Shown: positions 21,456-30,539 of the stretch, piece by piece
Layout: every line of letters begins with the position of its first letter
Position numbering within the stretch: the stretch's first letter is position 1
Assembly: GCF_004216555.1 (NCBI RefSeq)
Contig: NZ_SGWQ01000002.1
Span: forward strand, 91,120 to 155,119
DNA: 64,000 nucleotides
Source: Herbihabitans rhizosphaerae
GTDB taxonomy: Bacteria; Actinomycetota; Actinomycetes; Mycobacteriales; Pseudonocardiaceae
Direction: 5' to 3'
The notes under the pieces: generated by a model
What the model saw: only the letters and a program-made list of their open reading frames with translations
Databases searched by the model: none
Told to the model about the DNA's origin: nothing
Translations under genes and position numbers: made by a program

Positions 21456-21661
21456 GCTCGCAGGCTGGCCGGCCGCATGTCGGTCCAGTTCGCCTCGATG
21501 TGGTCGAGGCACTCCTGGCGCGACGAGCCGCCGGTGTCACCGAAGGCGATCTCCCAGCCGGCCGGCACCTCCTTGAACGCCGGCCACAGGGAGTACTGCC
21601 GCTCCTCGTTGACCAGCGCGTAGAACCGGCCGTCCTGGTCGTCGAACGGGTTCTCCGACAT
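21452..21661 (-). CDS. MbtH-like protein
   Basis: A 69-residue MbtH family protein, the small chaperone/activator that binds NRPS adenylation domains. Family hallmarks are [15 protein letters not shown] at the start, the S-L-W-P motif (YSLWPAF, about 23-29), PAGW and a final [18 protein letters not shown] is positioned before the ATG and overlaps the stop of the binding-protein gene. The stop overlaps the exporter GTG start. Presumably required by the three A domains of the NRPS encoded downstream; corresponds to cchK of the coelichelin cluster. Confidence 0.95.
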
Positions 21662-21671
21662 CGCGAAACTC

Positions 21672-22736
21672 CTATTTGGCTGCCTTGACGATCTCGTCGA
21701 TCGCGTACGGGAGGGACAGGACGGTGCTCTGCGACATCGCCGCGCCCACGGCCGGCTCCTCGCTGTCGAGCACGTAGGACACCCGGCCTTCGCGCACCGC
21801 CGGCAGGTTGGCGAACAGCGGGAAGTTCTTCAGCGCCTGCTGGTCGGCCTGGTCGCCGATGACGAAGATGCGGTCCACGTTGATCAGGTCGACGCGCTCG
21901 GGCGACAGCGTGGTGTAGAACTTGCCGGCGGCGATCTTGTCGATCTCCGTCACGCCCTTGAAACCGAGGTTGGTGAGGATCCGGCCGCGCACGTCGGTCG
22001 TGGTGAACGGCGCGATCGAGTTCTTGTACCAGGACACGGCGACCGCGGTCTTGCTGGCGAGCTCCGGGTGCGCCTGGCGGGCGGCGGCGAACTTGTCGTC
22101 GATCGCCTTGATCGCCTTCGCGCCCTCGTCCGGCTTGCCCAGCGCCTTCGCGATCTGCAGCGCGTTGTCCTGCCACGGCGCGCTGAACGGCTCCTTCTCG
22201 GCCTTGGTGCGGCCGACCGTCGGAGCGATCTTGGTCAGCCGGTCGTAGGCGGCCTGGTCGATGTCGGAGTACACGGCGACGATCAGATCCGGACGCAGCG
22301 CGGCGATCTTCTCGTAGTTCGGCGCCGGGTCACCGTTGGTCATGATGACCTCGGGCTTGTTGGTGGCCCAGACGCCCTTCACCCACGGCCACTGGGTGTT
22401 GATGTCGGGGCTCTGGCCGGGCGGGTTGCTGTACTGGTCGACCATGCCGACGGGCCTGATGCCGTAGCCGAGGATGGCCTGGTCGTCGGTGTAGCCGAGG
22501 GACACGACCCGCTTGGGCGCCTGCTTGATCTCGGTGGTCCCGAACGCGTGCTCGACGGTCGTGGGGAAGGTGCCGGCGGTGGCGCCGGCGATGCTGAGGT
22601 TCTCGGTGTCGGCGGGTGCGCCGCCGGAGCTCTCCGATCCACATCCCGCGAGCAAACCCGCCGTGGCGGCGATGGCGGTGAGCGCGATACCAGTGCGCTT
22701 CCAGGCCGTCGTGACTCTCGTTCGGGAGGACAGCAT
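21672..22736 (-). CDS. cchF: Iron-siderophore-binding lipoprotein (FecB/CchF-like)
   Basis: A 354-residue ABC solute-binding protein that would capture the ferric siderophore outside the membrane. The ATG at 22736 has GAGAGGTG 5 bases upstream. It has a lipoprotein signal with lipobox LLAGC (Cys32) after a hydrophobic stretch. The body has the class III binding-protein layout: [23 protein letters not shown], an [13 protein letters not shown] block, a long helix and [14 protein letters not shown] in the second lobe. It is the first gene after an iron box (22803-22821) and is followed by mbtH. Confidence 0.92.
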   Translation of the reverse strand: MLSSRTRVTTAWKRTGIALTAIAATAGLLAGCGSESSGGAPADTENLSIAGATAGTFPTTVEHAFGTTEIKQAPKRVVSLGYTDDQAILGYGIRPVGMVDQYSNPPGQSPDINTQWPWVKGVWATNKPEVIMTNGDPAPNYEKIAALRPDLIVAVYSDIDQAAYDRLTKIAPTVGRTKAEKEPFSAPWQDNALQIAKALGKPDEGAKAIKAIDDKFAAARQAHPELASKTAVAVSWYKNSIAPFTTTDVRGRILTNLGFKGVTEIDKIAAGKFYTTLSPERVDLINVDRIFVIGDQADQQALKNFPLFANLPAVREGRVSYVLDSEEPAVGAAMSQSTVLSLPYAIDEIVKAAK

Positions 22737-22802
22737 GCGACACCTCTCGTCGTGCGGATCCGAAACCACCCATTTAGGGCAGGCAAACCATACAGACGCT
22801 AT

Positions 22803-22821
22803 TAAGGTAAGGCTAGCCTTT
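22803..22821 (-). promoter_or_regulatory. Iron box before the binding-protein gene
   Basis: Plus-strand sequence TAAGGTAAGGCTAGCCTTT, close to the DmdR/IdeR consensus (GGTAAGGCTAGCC core). It overlaps the last codons of the upstream ATPase gene (stop at 22813-22815), giving the binding-protein/mbtH/exporter genes their own iron-responsive promoter inside the cluster. Confidence 0.75.
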
Positions 22822-23643
22822 CAAGTCGGTGCGAAACGTCACGTGTGTGCGCCCGATGGGCACGATGAGCGGCCGGTCGCTGACCGGGTCCTCGATCACC
22901 CGCGCGCGCAGTCCGAACGCCTCGTGCAGCAGCTCGTCGGTCACCACGTCGCGCGGATGTCCTTGGGCCACAATGGATCCGGCCTTCATGACGATCAGGT
23001 TGTCGCTGTAGCGCACGGCCAGGTTCAGGTCGTGCAACACCATCACCACGGTGCGGCCCGTCTCGTGTAAGTCGTCGATGAGATCGATCACGTCGATCGC
23101 GTGCGCCAGGTCCAGATAGGTCGTCGGCTCGTCGAGCAGCAGCAGGTCGGTGCCCTGCGCGAGCGTCATCGAGATCCACACCCGCTGGCGTTGCCCGCCG
23201 GACAACGAGTCCACCGAACGGGTGGCCAGGTCGCCGACGCCGGTCATCGCCAAGGCTTTCTGGACCACCTCGGCGTCGTCGGAGGACCACTGCCGGATCC
23301 AGCTCTGGTGCGGGTGGCGGCCCCGGGCCACCAGGTCGGCGACGGTCAGCCCCTCCGGCGCGACCGGGGCCTGCGGCAGCAGCCCCAGCTTTTTGGCCAC
23401 GTCCTTGGTCTTGAGCTTGGCGATGTCGCCGCCGTCCAGCACGACCGTGCCGCGCCTCGGCTTGAGTAGCCTGGACAGGGTCCGCAGCAGCGTGGACTTG
23501 CCGCAGCCGTTGGGGCCGATCACCGTGGTGATCACACCCGGCGGGATGCTGACGTCCAGCCCGTCGAGCACGACGGTGTCGCCGTACCCGACCGTGACGC
23601 CGCGCGTCCCCAGTCGGGTGATCTCGCCGTTCTGAACGGTCAT
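22813..23643 (-). CDS. cchE: Ferric-siderophore importer ATPase (FecE/CchE-like)
   Basis: A 276-residue ABC ATPase: Walker A GPNGCGKST (about 43-51), Q-loop LLPQAPVAPEGLTV, signature [13 protein letters not shown], Walker B LLLLDEPTTYLDL and switch His in VLHDLNLA. All match the FecE/FhuC iron-chelate subfamily. The ATG at 23643 overlaps the permease stop (ATGA), so it is coupled to the two permeases upstream. Powers import of the ferric siderophore. Confidence 0.94.
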   Translation of the reverse strand: MTVQNGEITRLGTRGVTVGYGDTVVLDGLDVSIPPGVITTVIGPNGCGKSTLLRTLSRLLKPRRGTVVLDGGDIAKLKTKDVAKKLGLLPQAPVAPEGLTVADLVARGRHPHQSWIRQWSSDDAEVVQKALAMTGVGDLATRSVDSLSGGQRQRVWISMTLAQGTDLLLLDEPTTYLDLAHAIDVIDLIDDLHETGRTVVMVLHDLNLAVRYSDNLIVMKAGSIVAQGHPRDVVTDELLHEAFGLRARVIEDPVSDRPLIVPIGRTHVTFRTDLKG

Positions 23644-24719
23644 GCGTCCCTCCTCAGGTTCGCCCGGACCAGCAGGTAGACCAGGAACGGACCGCCGATC
23701 ATCGCGGTGACGATCCCGACCGGCAGCGAGATCGGCAGGACGGTCCGCGCGACCAGATCGGCACCGAGCAGCAGCAGCGCCCCGAGTACACCGGCGGCCA
23801 GCAGCGGCGGCGTGGGGGAGCGCAGCAGCCGCATGGCGACCTGCGGTGCGATCAGCGCGACGAACGGGATCGGGCCGGCCGCGCTCACCGCGACGCCGGC
23901 CAGCAGCACCGCGCACAGCAGCAGGATCGCCCGGACCAGGGCCAGCCGGATCCCGAGGCCGGACGCGACGTCGTCGCCGAAGTGCATCGGCTTGAGGTGG
24001 AACGCGACCGCGAGCACGACGGTCACCAGCGCGACCGTGCACCACAGCGCGATCCAGACCTCGTGCCAGGACCGCTCCTCCAGCGAGCCGACCAGCCACA
24101 CCTGCGCGCGGGCCACATCGCGGATGTCGGCGGTGACCAGCAGCCAGGTGGTGATCGCCTCCATCACGGCGCTGACCGAGACGCCGATCAGGATCAGCCG
24201 GAACCCGTCGATGCCGCGCCGCCACGCCAGGAAGTACACCAGCAGGCCGGTGCCGAGACCGCCGATCAGGGCCGCCGCCGGCAGGCCGATCGTGTTGGTG
24301 ATCGTGCTGGCCGCGCCGCCGGTCACGGTCACCAGGAACACCGCCACCGCGCTCGCGCCCCAGGTGATGCCGAGTACGTCCGGGCTGGCCAGCGGGTTGC
24401 GCGCGATCGACTGCGTCAGCGCGCCCGCGATGCCCAGCGCGAACCCGGTGATCAACCCGACCAGTGCGCGCGGCATCCGCAGGTCCATGATCACGAACGT
24501 GTCGAGCCGGTCGCCCTGGCCGAAGATCGTGCTGATCACCTGGGGGAGACCGATCTGGAAGTCGCCGAGCCCGATCGAGAGGCAGAACAGCAGGAACGTC
24601 GCGGCCAGCAGCAGCACGGAGACCAGCACGCCCCACGGCCGCCAGACCAGCGACAGCCGTCCCACCCGCAGGCCGGGCGGGACGTCCGCCGTGGTGTCAC
24701 GCTCCAGGTCGTCGATCAC
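23640..24719 (-). CDS. cchD: Ferric-siderophore importer permease (FecCD family)
   Basis: A 359-residue membrane protein of the FecCD/BtuC family with about ten hydrophobic segments. Signature blocks are DLRMPRALVGLITGFALGIAG, QSIARNPLASPDVLGITWGA, and GPIPFVALIAPQVAMRLL, followed by the LPVGIVTAMIGGPFLVYLL C-terminus. GTG 24719 overlaps the preceding permease stop (GTGA), and this frame lacks a better start. Forms the heterodimeric channel with the adjacent permease. Confidence 0.92.
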   Translation of the reverse strand: MIDDLERDTTADVPPGLRVGRLSLVWRPWGVLVSVLLLAATFLLFCLSIGLGDFQIGLPQVISTIFGQGDRLDTFVIMDLRMPRALVGLITGFALGIAGALTQSIARNPLASPDVLGITWGASAVAVFLVTVTGGAASTITNTIGLPAAALIGGLGTGLLVYFLAWRRGIDGFRLILIGVSVSAVMEAITTWLLVTADIRDVARAQVWLVGSLEERSWHEVWIALWCTVALVTVVLAVAFHLKPMHFGDDVASGLGIRLALVRAILLLCAVLLAGVAVSAAGPIPFVALIAPQVAMRLLRSPTPPLLAAGVLGALLLLGADLVARTVLPISLPVGIVTAMIGGPFLVYLLVRANLRRDA

Positions 24720-25801
24720 GTCCGCTTGAACCTTCCGAGCCACACCAGCGCGGCGAAGAACGGCGCGCCGATCAGCGCCACCACGATGCCCGCCTGCAGT
24801 TCGTCCGGCCGCGCCACGAGCCGGCCGATCACGTCGCAGACCAGCAGGATCACCGCGCCGAGCAGCCCGGCGTAGGGGACCAGCCAGCGAAAGTCCGGCC
24901 CGGTGCGGTACCGGGCGAGGTGCGCGACCATCAGGCCGAGGAACGTGATCGGGCCGCAGGCCGCGGTCGCGGCACCCGCCAGCAGCGTGATCGCGAGCAT
25001 GCCGATGGTCCGGCTCAGCGCGATGTTCGCGCCGAGTGCGCGTGCCACGTCGTCGCCCAGGTTGAGCAGGTTGATCGAGGGCAGGTTGACCAGCGTCAGG
25101 ATCAGACCGACGACGACGAACAGCGCGGCGATCCAGATGACGCCCCAGCCGACTCCGGCCACCGAGCCCGCGTTCCACTGCCGCAGCGCGTCCAGCGACG
25201 CCTTGTCGGCCAGCGCGACCGCGGTGGTCATCGCGGCCAGGAAGATCGCGATGCCCTGGCCGGCGAGTACGAGGGTGAGCGGGTTCCCGGCGCCCCGGCC
25301 GAGGCTGGACAGTCCGAACACGACCGTGCCGGCCGCCGCCGCGCCCAGGAACGCGAACCAGACGTACTGCACCGGGTTCTGGAAGCCGAACAGGAAGATC
25401 GCCAGCACCACGGCGAACGAGGCGCCGGCGTTGATGCCGAGCAGGCCGGTGTCGGCGATCGGGTTGCGGGTGTGCCCCTGGATCAGCGCGCCGGCGACGC
25501 CGAGCGCGATGCCGGCGACGATCGCGAGGACCGTTCTCGGTACGCGCACGGTCTGCACGATCAGCGTGATCTCGTTGGCCGCCGGGTCGTTGCCCGTATC
25601 GGCGAACAGCCCGTGCCACACCTCGGCGAGGCTGAGCCCTCGAGCGCCGACGGCCAGCGACACGGCGGCGGCGACCAGGATCGCCGCGGCCAGCACGACG
25701 ATGCCGACCACTCGGCGGCGGCGCAGGCGGGTGACCTCGGCGGCCTCGGGTCCGGAGTGCACCGGGCCGGGCTGCTCTGTCACCACACCCACGTCGGCCA
25801 C
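24716..25801 (-). CDS. cchC: Ferric-siderophore importer permease (FecCD family)
   Basis: A 361-residue FecCD-type permease: VRVPRTVLAIVAGIALGVAGALIQGHTRNPIADTGLLG block, central QWNAGSVAGV segment, and CGPITFLGLMVAHLAR with the terminal LQAGIVVALIGAPFFAALV. The start is GTG 25801 with GAGGAAGAC just upstream. First gene of the importer unit; a weaker iron box lies about 85 bases upstream, at the end of the argA-like gene. Confidence 0.92.
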   Translation of the reverse strand: MADVGVVTEQPGPVHSGPEAAEVTRLRRRRVVGIVVLAAAILVAAAVSLAVGARGLSLAEVWHGLFADTGNDPAANEITLIVQTVRVPRTVLAIVAGIALGVAGALIQGHTRNPIADTGLLGINAGASFAVVLAIFLFGFQNPVQYVWFAFLGAAAAGTVVFGLSSLGRGAGNPLTLVLAGQGIAIFLAAMTTAVALADKASLDALRQWNAGSVAGVGWGVIWIAALFVVVGLILTLVNLPSINLLNLGDDVARALGANIALSRTIGMLAITLLAGAATAACGPITFLGLMVAHLARYRTGPDFRWLVPYAGLLGAVILLVCDVIGRLVARPDELQAGIVVALIGAPFFAALVWLGRFKRT

Positions 25802-25884
25802 GTCTTCCTCGATCGACTGACGAGCCCGCCGATCACGGCCAACTCCGCATCCCGCGGGACTCTACTCGACTGAACGCCCATCCT

Positions 25885-25900
25885 GTAAGGCTAGGCTTAC
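25885..25900. promoter_or_regulatory. Candidate weak iron box before the importer genes
   Basis: GTAAG(GCTAGG)CTTAC is an inverted repeat with an AGGCT core, matching about 12 of 19 positions of the iron-box consensus when extended. It overlaps the last codon of the N-acetylglutamate synthase-like gene and lies upstream of the permease start at 25801. Weaker than the other boxes in the cluster. Confidence 0.5.
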
Positions 25901-26451
25901 TTCGCGCTGGCCAGGGTGCGGCGAGGTGCCGCGACCGCCGCGACGCCCGGCGCGCCGAGCCGCAGCAGCATCCGCGTGTTGCCCAGCGTGTTGGGCCGCA
26001 CCGACGGCAGGTCCAGGAACTGCGCGACGCCCTGGTCCGCGGACAGCCGGATCTCCTCGTAGACCTCCTCGGCCACCGGTGTGCCGTCGATCGTCACGAA
26101 GCCGTGCCGCCCGAAGAACTCCGTCTCGAAGGTGAGCACGAAGATCCGCCGGACGCCGAGCCGCCGCGCGGTGTCGATCAGCTCGCGCACGATCGCGTGC
26201 CCGGTGCCCTCGCCGCGCACGCTCGGGTGCACCGCCACCGTGCGGATCTCGGCGAGGTCCTCCCACAGCACGTGCAGCGCGCCGCACCCGACGATCTCGC
26301 CGTCCAGCTCGGCGACCCGGAACTCCTGCACGTGCTCGTACAGCGTGACCAGGTCCTTGCCGAGCAACACCTTTCCGGCGAACAGATCGACGAGCGCCTT
26401 GATCGGGCGGACGTCGCCCACCCGGGCCCGGCGGATCCGCGGGCGGCTCAC
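25897..26451 (-). CDS. argA: N-acetylglutamate synthase-like GNAT acetyltransferase
   Basis: A 184-residue GNAT enzyme matching the short actinobacterial N-acetylglutamate synthase type: RRARVGDVRPIKALVDLFAGKVLLGKDLVTLYEHV at the N-terminus, the acetyl-CoA loop VRGEGTGHAIV, and the tail QFLDLPSVRPNTLGNTRMLL. The reaction would be acetyl-CoA plus glutamate to N-acetylglutamate, the first step to ornithine. The GTG at 26451 overlaps the formyltransferase stop (GTGA), so it is coupled to siderophore biosynthesis. This fits a dedicated, iron-regulated ornithine supply for the two or three ornithine units of the product (inference). It could also acetylate another substrate. Confidence 0.75.
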   Translation of the reverse strand: MSRPRIRRARVGDVRPIKALVDLFAGKVLLGKDLVTLYEHVQEFRVAELDGEIVGCGALHVLWEDLAEIRTVAVHPSVRGEGTGHAIVRELIDTARRLGVRRIFVLTFETEFFGRHGFVTIDGTPVAEEVYEEIRLSADQGVAQFLDLPSVRPNTLGNTRMLLRLGAPGVAAVAAPRRTLASAK

Positions 26452-27395
26452 GGCCGGTTGGTGAGGTAGCCGCCCATGTTGGTGAAGTAGTCCTGCGCGG
26501 CGAACTCCTGGCCGTCCTCGGTGCGCACCCTGGTGACCAGCAGCGCGTGGTTGCGGCCGCGGCGAGCGTCCGCGCCGGCCACGATCGCGACGCCGTCACC
26601 CTCCCGGTAGAAGATCCGGCCGGGGGTGCCGCCGTACCGGTTGGCGGACACGTCGGCGGTCACGATCTCCAGCCGCTTGCCCCGGTGGTAGGTGAACGCG
26701 CTGGGGTAGGGCGAGGACTGGGCCCGCACCAGGAGTTCGAGGTCCTCGGCCGGCCAGGTCCAGTCGATCCGGATGTCCTCCTCGGCGCGCTTGTGGAAGA
26801 AGCTGGCCTGGGAGCGGTCCTGCTTGGCCCAGTCGGTCCGGCCGGAGGCGATCTCGGCGAGCCCGTCGACGGTGATCGGGCCGAACAGTTCGAGCGTCTT
26901 GTGGAACAGGTCGGTCGTGGTGTCCTTGGGGCCGACCGGGACCGCGCGCTGCAGCACGACGTCACCCGCGTCGAGTTCGTCGTTCATGATGTGCGCTGTG
27001 ACCCCGACCTCCTTCTCGCCGTTGACCAGCGCCCAGATCAGCGGGGAGAAGCCGGCGTACTTGGGCAGCAGCGAGTCGTGCACGTTGAGGGTGCCGTGCT
27101 TGGGCAGGTCGAAGATCTGCGGCGGGATCCAGGTGCGCCAGTTGGTGGCCACGATGACGTCCGGATCGACCTCTTTCAGCCTGGTCAGCAGCTCCTCGTC
27201 GTCCGGGCGGTTGCGGATCAGCACCTCGACGCCGTGCTCTGTCGCGAGGTCGGCGACCGAGTCGCTCCAGATCTTCTCGTAGGCGTGGTCGCTCTTGGGG
27301 TGGGTGACGACGAGAGCGACCTCGTGCTCGGATTCCAACAGAGCCCGCAGGGTGCGGTGACCCCAGGTCTGGTAACCGAACATCACGACCCGCAT
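26448..27395 (-). CDS. cchA: N5-hydroxyornithine formyltransferase (CchA-like)
   Basis: A 315-residue Fmt-fold formyltransferase using 10-formyltetrahydrofolate. The catalytic triad of the family is visible: Asn104 and His106 in LNVHDSLLPKYAGFSP and Asp142 in HIMNDELDAGD; the C-terminal OB-like domain follows. In coelichelin-type pathways this enzyme formylates N5-hydroxyornithine, and the A1 code of the NRPS supports that. AGGAGGACACCCCG precedes the ATG. Divergent from the monooxygenase gene, with an iron box between (27437-27455). Confidence 0.9.
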   Translation of the reverse strand: MRVVMFGYQTWGHRTLRALLESEHEVALVVTHPKSDHAYEKIWSDSVADLATEHGVEVLIRNRPDDEELLTRLKEVDPDVIVATNWRTWIPPQIFDLPKHGTLNVHDSLLPKYAGFSPLIWALVNGEKEVGVTAHIMNDELDAGDVVLQRAVPVGPKDTTTDLFHKTLELFGPITVDGLAEIASGRTDWAKQDRSQASFFHKRAEEDIRIDWTWPAEDLELLVRAQSSPYPSAFTYHRGKRLEIVTADVSANRYGGTPGRIFYREGDGVAIVAGADARRGRNHALLVTRVRTEDGQEFAAQDYFTNMGGYLTNRP

Positions 27396-27436
27396 CGGGG
27401 TGTCCTCCTTGTGGACGATTGACAGTCATTGACGAG

Positions 27437-27455
27437 TCAAGCAAGCCTTACCTAA
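27437..27455 (-). promoter_or_regulatory. Iron box before the formyltransferase gene
   Basis: Minus strand TTAGGTAAGGCTTGCTTGA agrees with about 14 of 19 consensus positions, with a perfect left half (TTAGGTAAGGCT). It lies 42 bases upstream of the formyltransferase ATG and should control the formyltransferase-argA pair. Confidence 0.75.
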
Positions 27456-27531
27456 GTGTGCAAGCCGCCGGGTGGCCGGTGATGTAGGCCATAAGGCTCG
27501 GCGGTTGACTGTCCAGGCCGGAAAGACGAAA

Positions 27532-27550
27532 TTAGGCAAGGCTGCCCTAA
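27532..27550 (+). promoter_or_regulatory. Iron box before the ornithine monooxygenase gene
   Basis: TTAGGCAAGGCTGCCCTAA agrees with about 15 of 19 positions of the DmdR/IdeR consensus and is itself nearly palindromic (TTAGG..CCTAA). It lies 38 bases upstream of the monooxygenase ATG, in the leader of that divergent unit. Confidence 0.8.
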
Positions 27551-27588
27551 AAGTTGACCCGGCAAGGACGCTGAGCGAGGGGACCGGA

Positions 27589-28938
27589 ATGACCGAGGTG
27601 TTCGACCGCGACGACGTACCCGTGTACGACATGGTGGGCGTCGGTTTCGGACCGTCGAACCTGGCCCTCGCGATCGCGCTGACCGAGCGCAACGCGAGTG
27701 CGGAAAATACCGTGACCGCGCATTTCCTGGAGCGTCAGGCCGCATTCGGCTGGCACCGGGGAATGCTGATCGACGACGCGACGATGCAGGTGTCCTTTCT
27801 CAAGGACCTGGTGACGTTGCGCGATCCGGCCAGCCGATTCAGCTTCCTGTGCTATTTGCAGGCGCACGGCCGGCTCGTCGACTTCGTGAACCACAAGAGC
27901 CTGTTCCCGCTGCGCGTGGAGTTCCACGACTATCTGGAATGGGCCGCCGCGCAGGTGGACGATCTCGTGGCCTACGAGCACGAGGTGGTCGGCGTCGAGC
28001 CGGTCCGCCGCGACGGCGTGGTGGAGATGTTCGACGTGCACGCGCGTGCCGCCGGCGCGACGGAGGTCTACCGTGCGCGGAATCTGGTGATCGGCACCGG
28101 GCTGCGGCCGATGCTCCCGGAGGGCGTGCGGTCCTCGGATGTGGTGTGGCACAACAGTGATCTGCTCACCAACGCCGAGAAGCTGACCGGTACCGAGCCG
28201 TCCCGGTTCATCGTGGTGGGCGCCGGTCAGAGTGCCGCCGAGGCGGTCGCGTACCTGCACCGGACGTTCCCCACGGCCGACGTGTGCGGGGTGTTCGCGC
28301 GGTACGGGTACAGCCCGGCCGACGACAGCCCGTTCGCGAACCGGATATTCGACCCGGGCGCGGTCGACGATTTCTACTCCTCGCCCGAGGAATTCAAGCA
28401 GCGCCTGGTCGGCTATCACGCCAACACGAACTATTCGGTGGTCGACGCCGATCTGATCGAGGAATTGTACCGGCGCGTCTATCAGGAGAAGGTGCTCGGA
28501 ATCGAGCGGCTGCGGCTGTACAACACCTCGCGGCTGGCCGATTTGGCCGAGGTCGACGGCGGTGTGCGCGGGGTAATCGAGTCGCTGGTCACCGGCGAGC
28601 GCCTCGACGTGACCGCCGACGCCGTCGTGTACGCCACCGGCTACTCCCCGGCCGACCCGCTGCCCGTGCTCGGCGACCTCGGTGAGCTGTGCCTGCGCGA
28701 CGACGCGGACCGGCTGCGGGTGGACCGCGACTACCGGGTGCGGACCGCGCCGGAACTCGGCGCCGGCGTGTACCTGCAGGGCGGCACCGAGCACACGCAC
28801 GGGATCACCTCGTCGCTGCTGTCCAACGTGGCGGTGCGCGCCGCGGAGATTCTCGACTCGATCACCGATTCGGTCGCGGACTCGGCCGCAGAACGGCCGG
28901 TCACCATTCCCGCGATGGTCAGCGCGGCACGCGGCTAG
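27589..28938 (+). CDS. cchB: L-ornithine N5-monooxygenase (CchB-like)
   Basis: A 449-residue flavin N-hydroxylating monooxygenase. FAD-binding GVGFGPSNLALA (about 17-28), NADPH-binding VVGAGQSAAEAVAYL in the middle, and the VYATGYSP substrate/cofactor motif near 345. The reaction is NADPH- and O2-dependent N5-hydroxylation of ornithine, feeding the formyltransferase and A3 of the NRPS. The ATG at 27589 (GAGGGG upstream) fits the family start; in-frame codons upstream run through the iron box and are not used. Only 9 bases separate it from the amidohydrolase gene. Confidence 0.92.
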   Translation: MTEVFDRDDVPVYDMVGVGFGPSNLALAIALTERNASAENTVTAHFLERQAAFGWHRGMLIDDATMQVSFLKDLVTLRDPASRFSFLCYLQAHGRLVDFVNHKSLFPLRVEFHDYLEWAAAQVDDLVAYEHEVVGVEPVRRDGVVEMFDVHARAAGATEVYRARNLVIGTGLRPMLPEGVRSSDVVWHNSDLLTNAEKLTGTEPSRFIVVGAGQSAAEAVAYLHRTFPTADVCGVFARYGYSPADDSPFANRIFDPGAVDDFYSSPEEFKQRLVGYHANTNYSVVDADLIEELYRRVYQEKVLGIERLRLYNTSRLADLAEVDGGVRGVIESLVTGERLDVTADAVVYATGYSPADPLPVLGDLGELCLRDDADRLRVDRDYRVRTAPELGAGVYLQGGTEHTHGITSSLLSNVAVRAAEILDSITDSVADSAAERPVTIPAMVSAARG

Positions 28939-28947
28939 GTTCGGTCC

Positions 28948-30528
28948 ATGCTGGACCTGCGGATCGTCAACGCCAATGTGATCACCATGGCCGAGGGCCG
29001 GCCGCGCGCTCGCGAGGTCGGCTTGTGGCGCGGGCGGATCGTCGGCGTGGACGAGGAGATCGCGGGGCTCCCGGCGCGCGACACGGTCGACCTGCGCGGC
29101 GCCACCGTGCTGCCCGGGTTCGTCGACGCGCACGTGCACCTGGCATGGGCCGGGCTGCGTGCCGGCGGCGTCAGCATCGCGCCGTCGGAGCGCGTGGACG
29201 ACGTGCTCGCCACGATCGGATCAGCCGTTACGGAACGGCCGTTCGGGGAGTGGGTCGACGTCCTCGGATACGACCAGCGATCGCTCGGCCGGCACCTCAC
29301 CGCCGCTGAGCTCGACACGGTGAGCGCCGGCCGGAAAGTGTTCGTGGTGCACGATTCCGGCCACGCGTGCGTGGTCAACAGCGACGTGCTGGCCATGCTG
29401 CCGGCGGGTACGACGCACCAGGACGGCGTGCTCACCGAGCGGGGCATGGCCGCCGTGCGCCGGCTGCGCCAGCCCTACGCGGTCGAGGAGCTGATCGACG
29501 CGATTGGATCGGCCGCACGGACGTGTGTGTCCGAAGGTGTCACCACGTGCGCCGAGGCGGGCATCGGCGGCGGGTTGATCAGCCACAGCCCGATCGAGCT
29601 GACCGTGTACCAGACCGCGCTGGAACGCGGCGTGCTCCCGGTTCGGGTGCAGCTGATGATCGCGGCGGACCAGTTGCGAGACGCGGCGGCGCACCCGTCC
29701 GACGGTGTCCCGCGTGCGCTGGATTTGGGGCTGCGCACCGGTTTCGGCGGTGATCGGCTGACGATCGGCGCGCTGAAGGTGTTCACCGACGGCGGCATGA
29801 TGCCGAGGACGGCCGCGCTCACCGAGCCGTACGTCGATCCGGCCGGCGCGCCGGACAACACGGGGGAGTTGTTCGCCGATCTTCGCGAGATCGAGCACGT
29901 CGTCGTGGACGCGCACCGGGCCGGCTGGCAGCTCGCCGTGCACGCGATCGGCGACCGTGCCGTGGACGTGGCACTGGACGCGCTCGACGCCGCGATCACC
30001 GCCCAGCCACGCCCGCATCGGCACCGGATCGAGCACGCCGGACTGGTGCGCCCGGATCAGCTACCGCGGTTCGCCGAGCTGGGCGTGACGGCCGTGGTTC
30101 AGCCGAACTTCCTGTGGTACCTCGGCGACGATTACGCCTCGATCATGGGACCGCGACGCGCGCCGTGGCTCTACCGGGGGCGGGGCTTCCTCGATCACGG
30201 CGTCCGGCTGGTCGGCAGTTCCGACCGCCCGGTCACAGTCGGCGCGCCGCTGCGGTCGATCCAGTTCATGGTCGAGCGGCGCACCGAGTCCGGCCTGTCG
30301 CTCGGCCCGGACGAGAGTGTCACCGTGGCGGACGCGTTGCGGGCGTTCACCATCGAGGGCGCGCACGCGTGTCATCTGGAGGACTCGCTCGGCAGCATCG
30401 AGTCCGGCAAGCACGCCGATTTCGTGGTGCTGAGCGCCGATCCGACCACGGTGGACGTGAGCGCGATCGGCGACCTCGACGTGCGCACCACCGTCGTCGC
30501 CGGCGAGATCGTCCACGGCGAGTGGTAG
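28948..30528 (+). CDS. Amidohydrolase family 3 metal-dependent hydrolase
   Basis: A 526-residue YtcJ-like amidohydrolase. N-terminal small beta domain, first metal motif DAHVHLAW (about 61-68), a long TIM-barrel body, VHAIGDRAVDVALDA and HRIEHAG His motifs, and late Asp in GSSDRPVTVGAPL. No signal peptide. Probable cytoplasmic hydrolase of an amide or imide; substrate unknown. It follows the monooxygenase gene by 9 bases and could be carried on the iron-regulated transcript, but no family knowledge ties it to the siderophore. Confidence 0.85.
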   Translation: MLDLRIVNANVITMAEGRPRAREVGLWRGRIVGVDEEIAGLPARDTVDLRGATVLPGFVDAHVHLAWAGLRAGGVSIAPSERVDDVLATIGSAVTERPFGEWVDVLGYDQRSLGRHLTAAELDTVSAGRKVFVVHDSGHACVVNSDVLAMLPAGTTHQDGVLTERGMAAVRRLRQPYAVEELIDAIGSAARTCVSEGVTTCAEAGIGGGLISHSPIELTVYQTALERGVLPVRVQLMIAADQLRDAAAHPSDGVPRALDLGLRTGFGGDRLTIGALKVFTDGGMMPRTAALTEPYVDPAGAPDNTGELFADLREIEHVVVDAHRAGWQLAVHAIGDRAVDVALDALDAAITAQPRPHRHRIEHAGLVRPDQLPRFAELGVTAVVQPNFLWYLGDDYASIMGPRRAPWLYRGRGFLDHGVRLVGSSDRPVTVGAPLRSIQFMVERRTESGLSLGPDESVTVADALRAFTIEGAHACHLEDSLGSIESGKHADFVVLSADPTTVDVSAIGDLDVRTTVVAGEIVHGEW

Positions 30529-30539
30529 CGAACCCGGGG

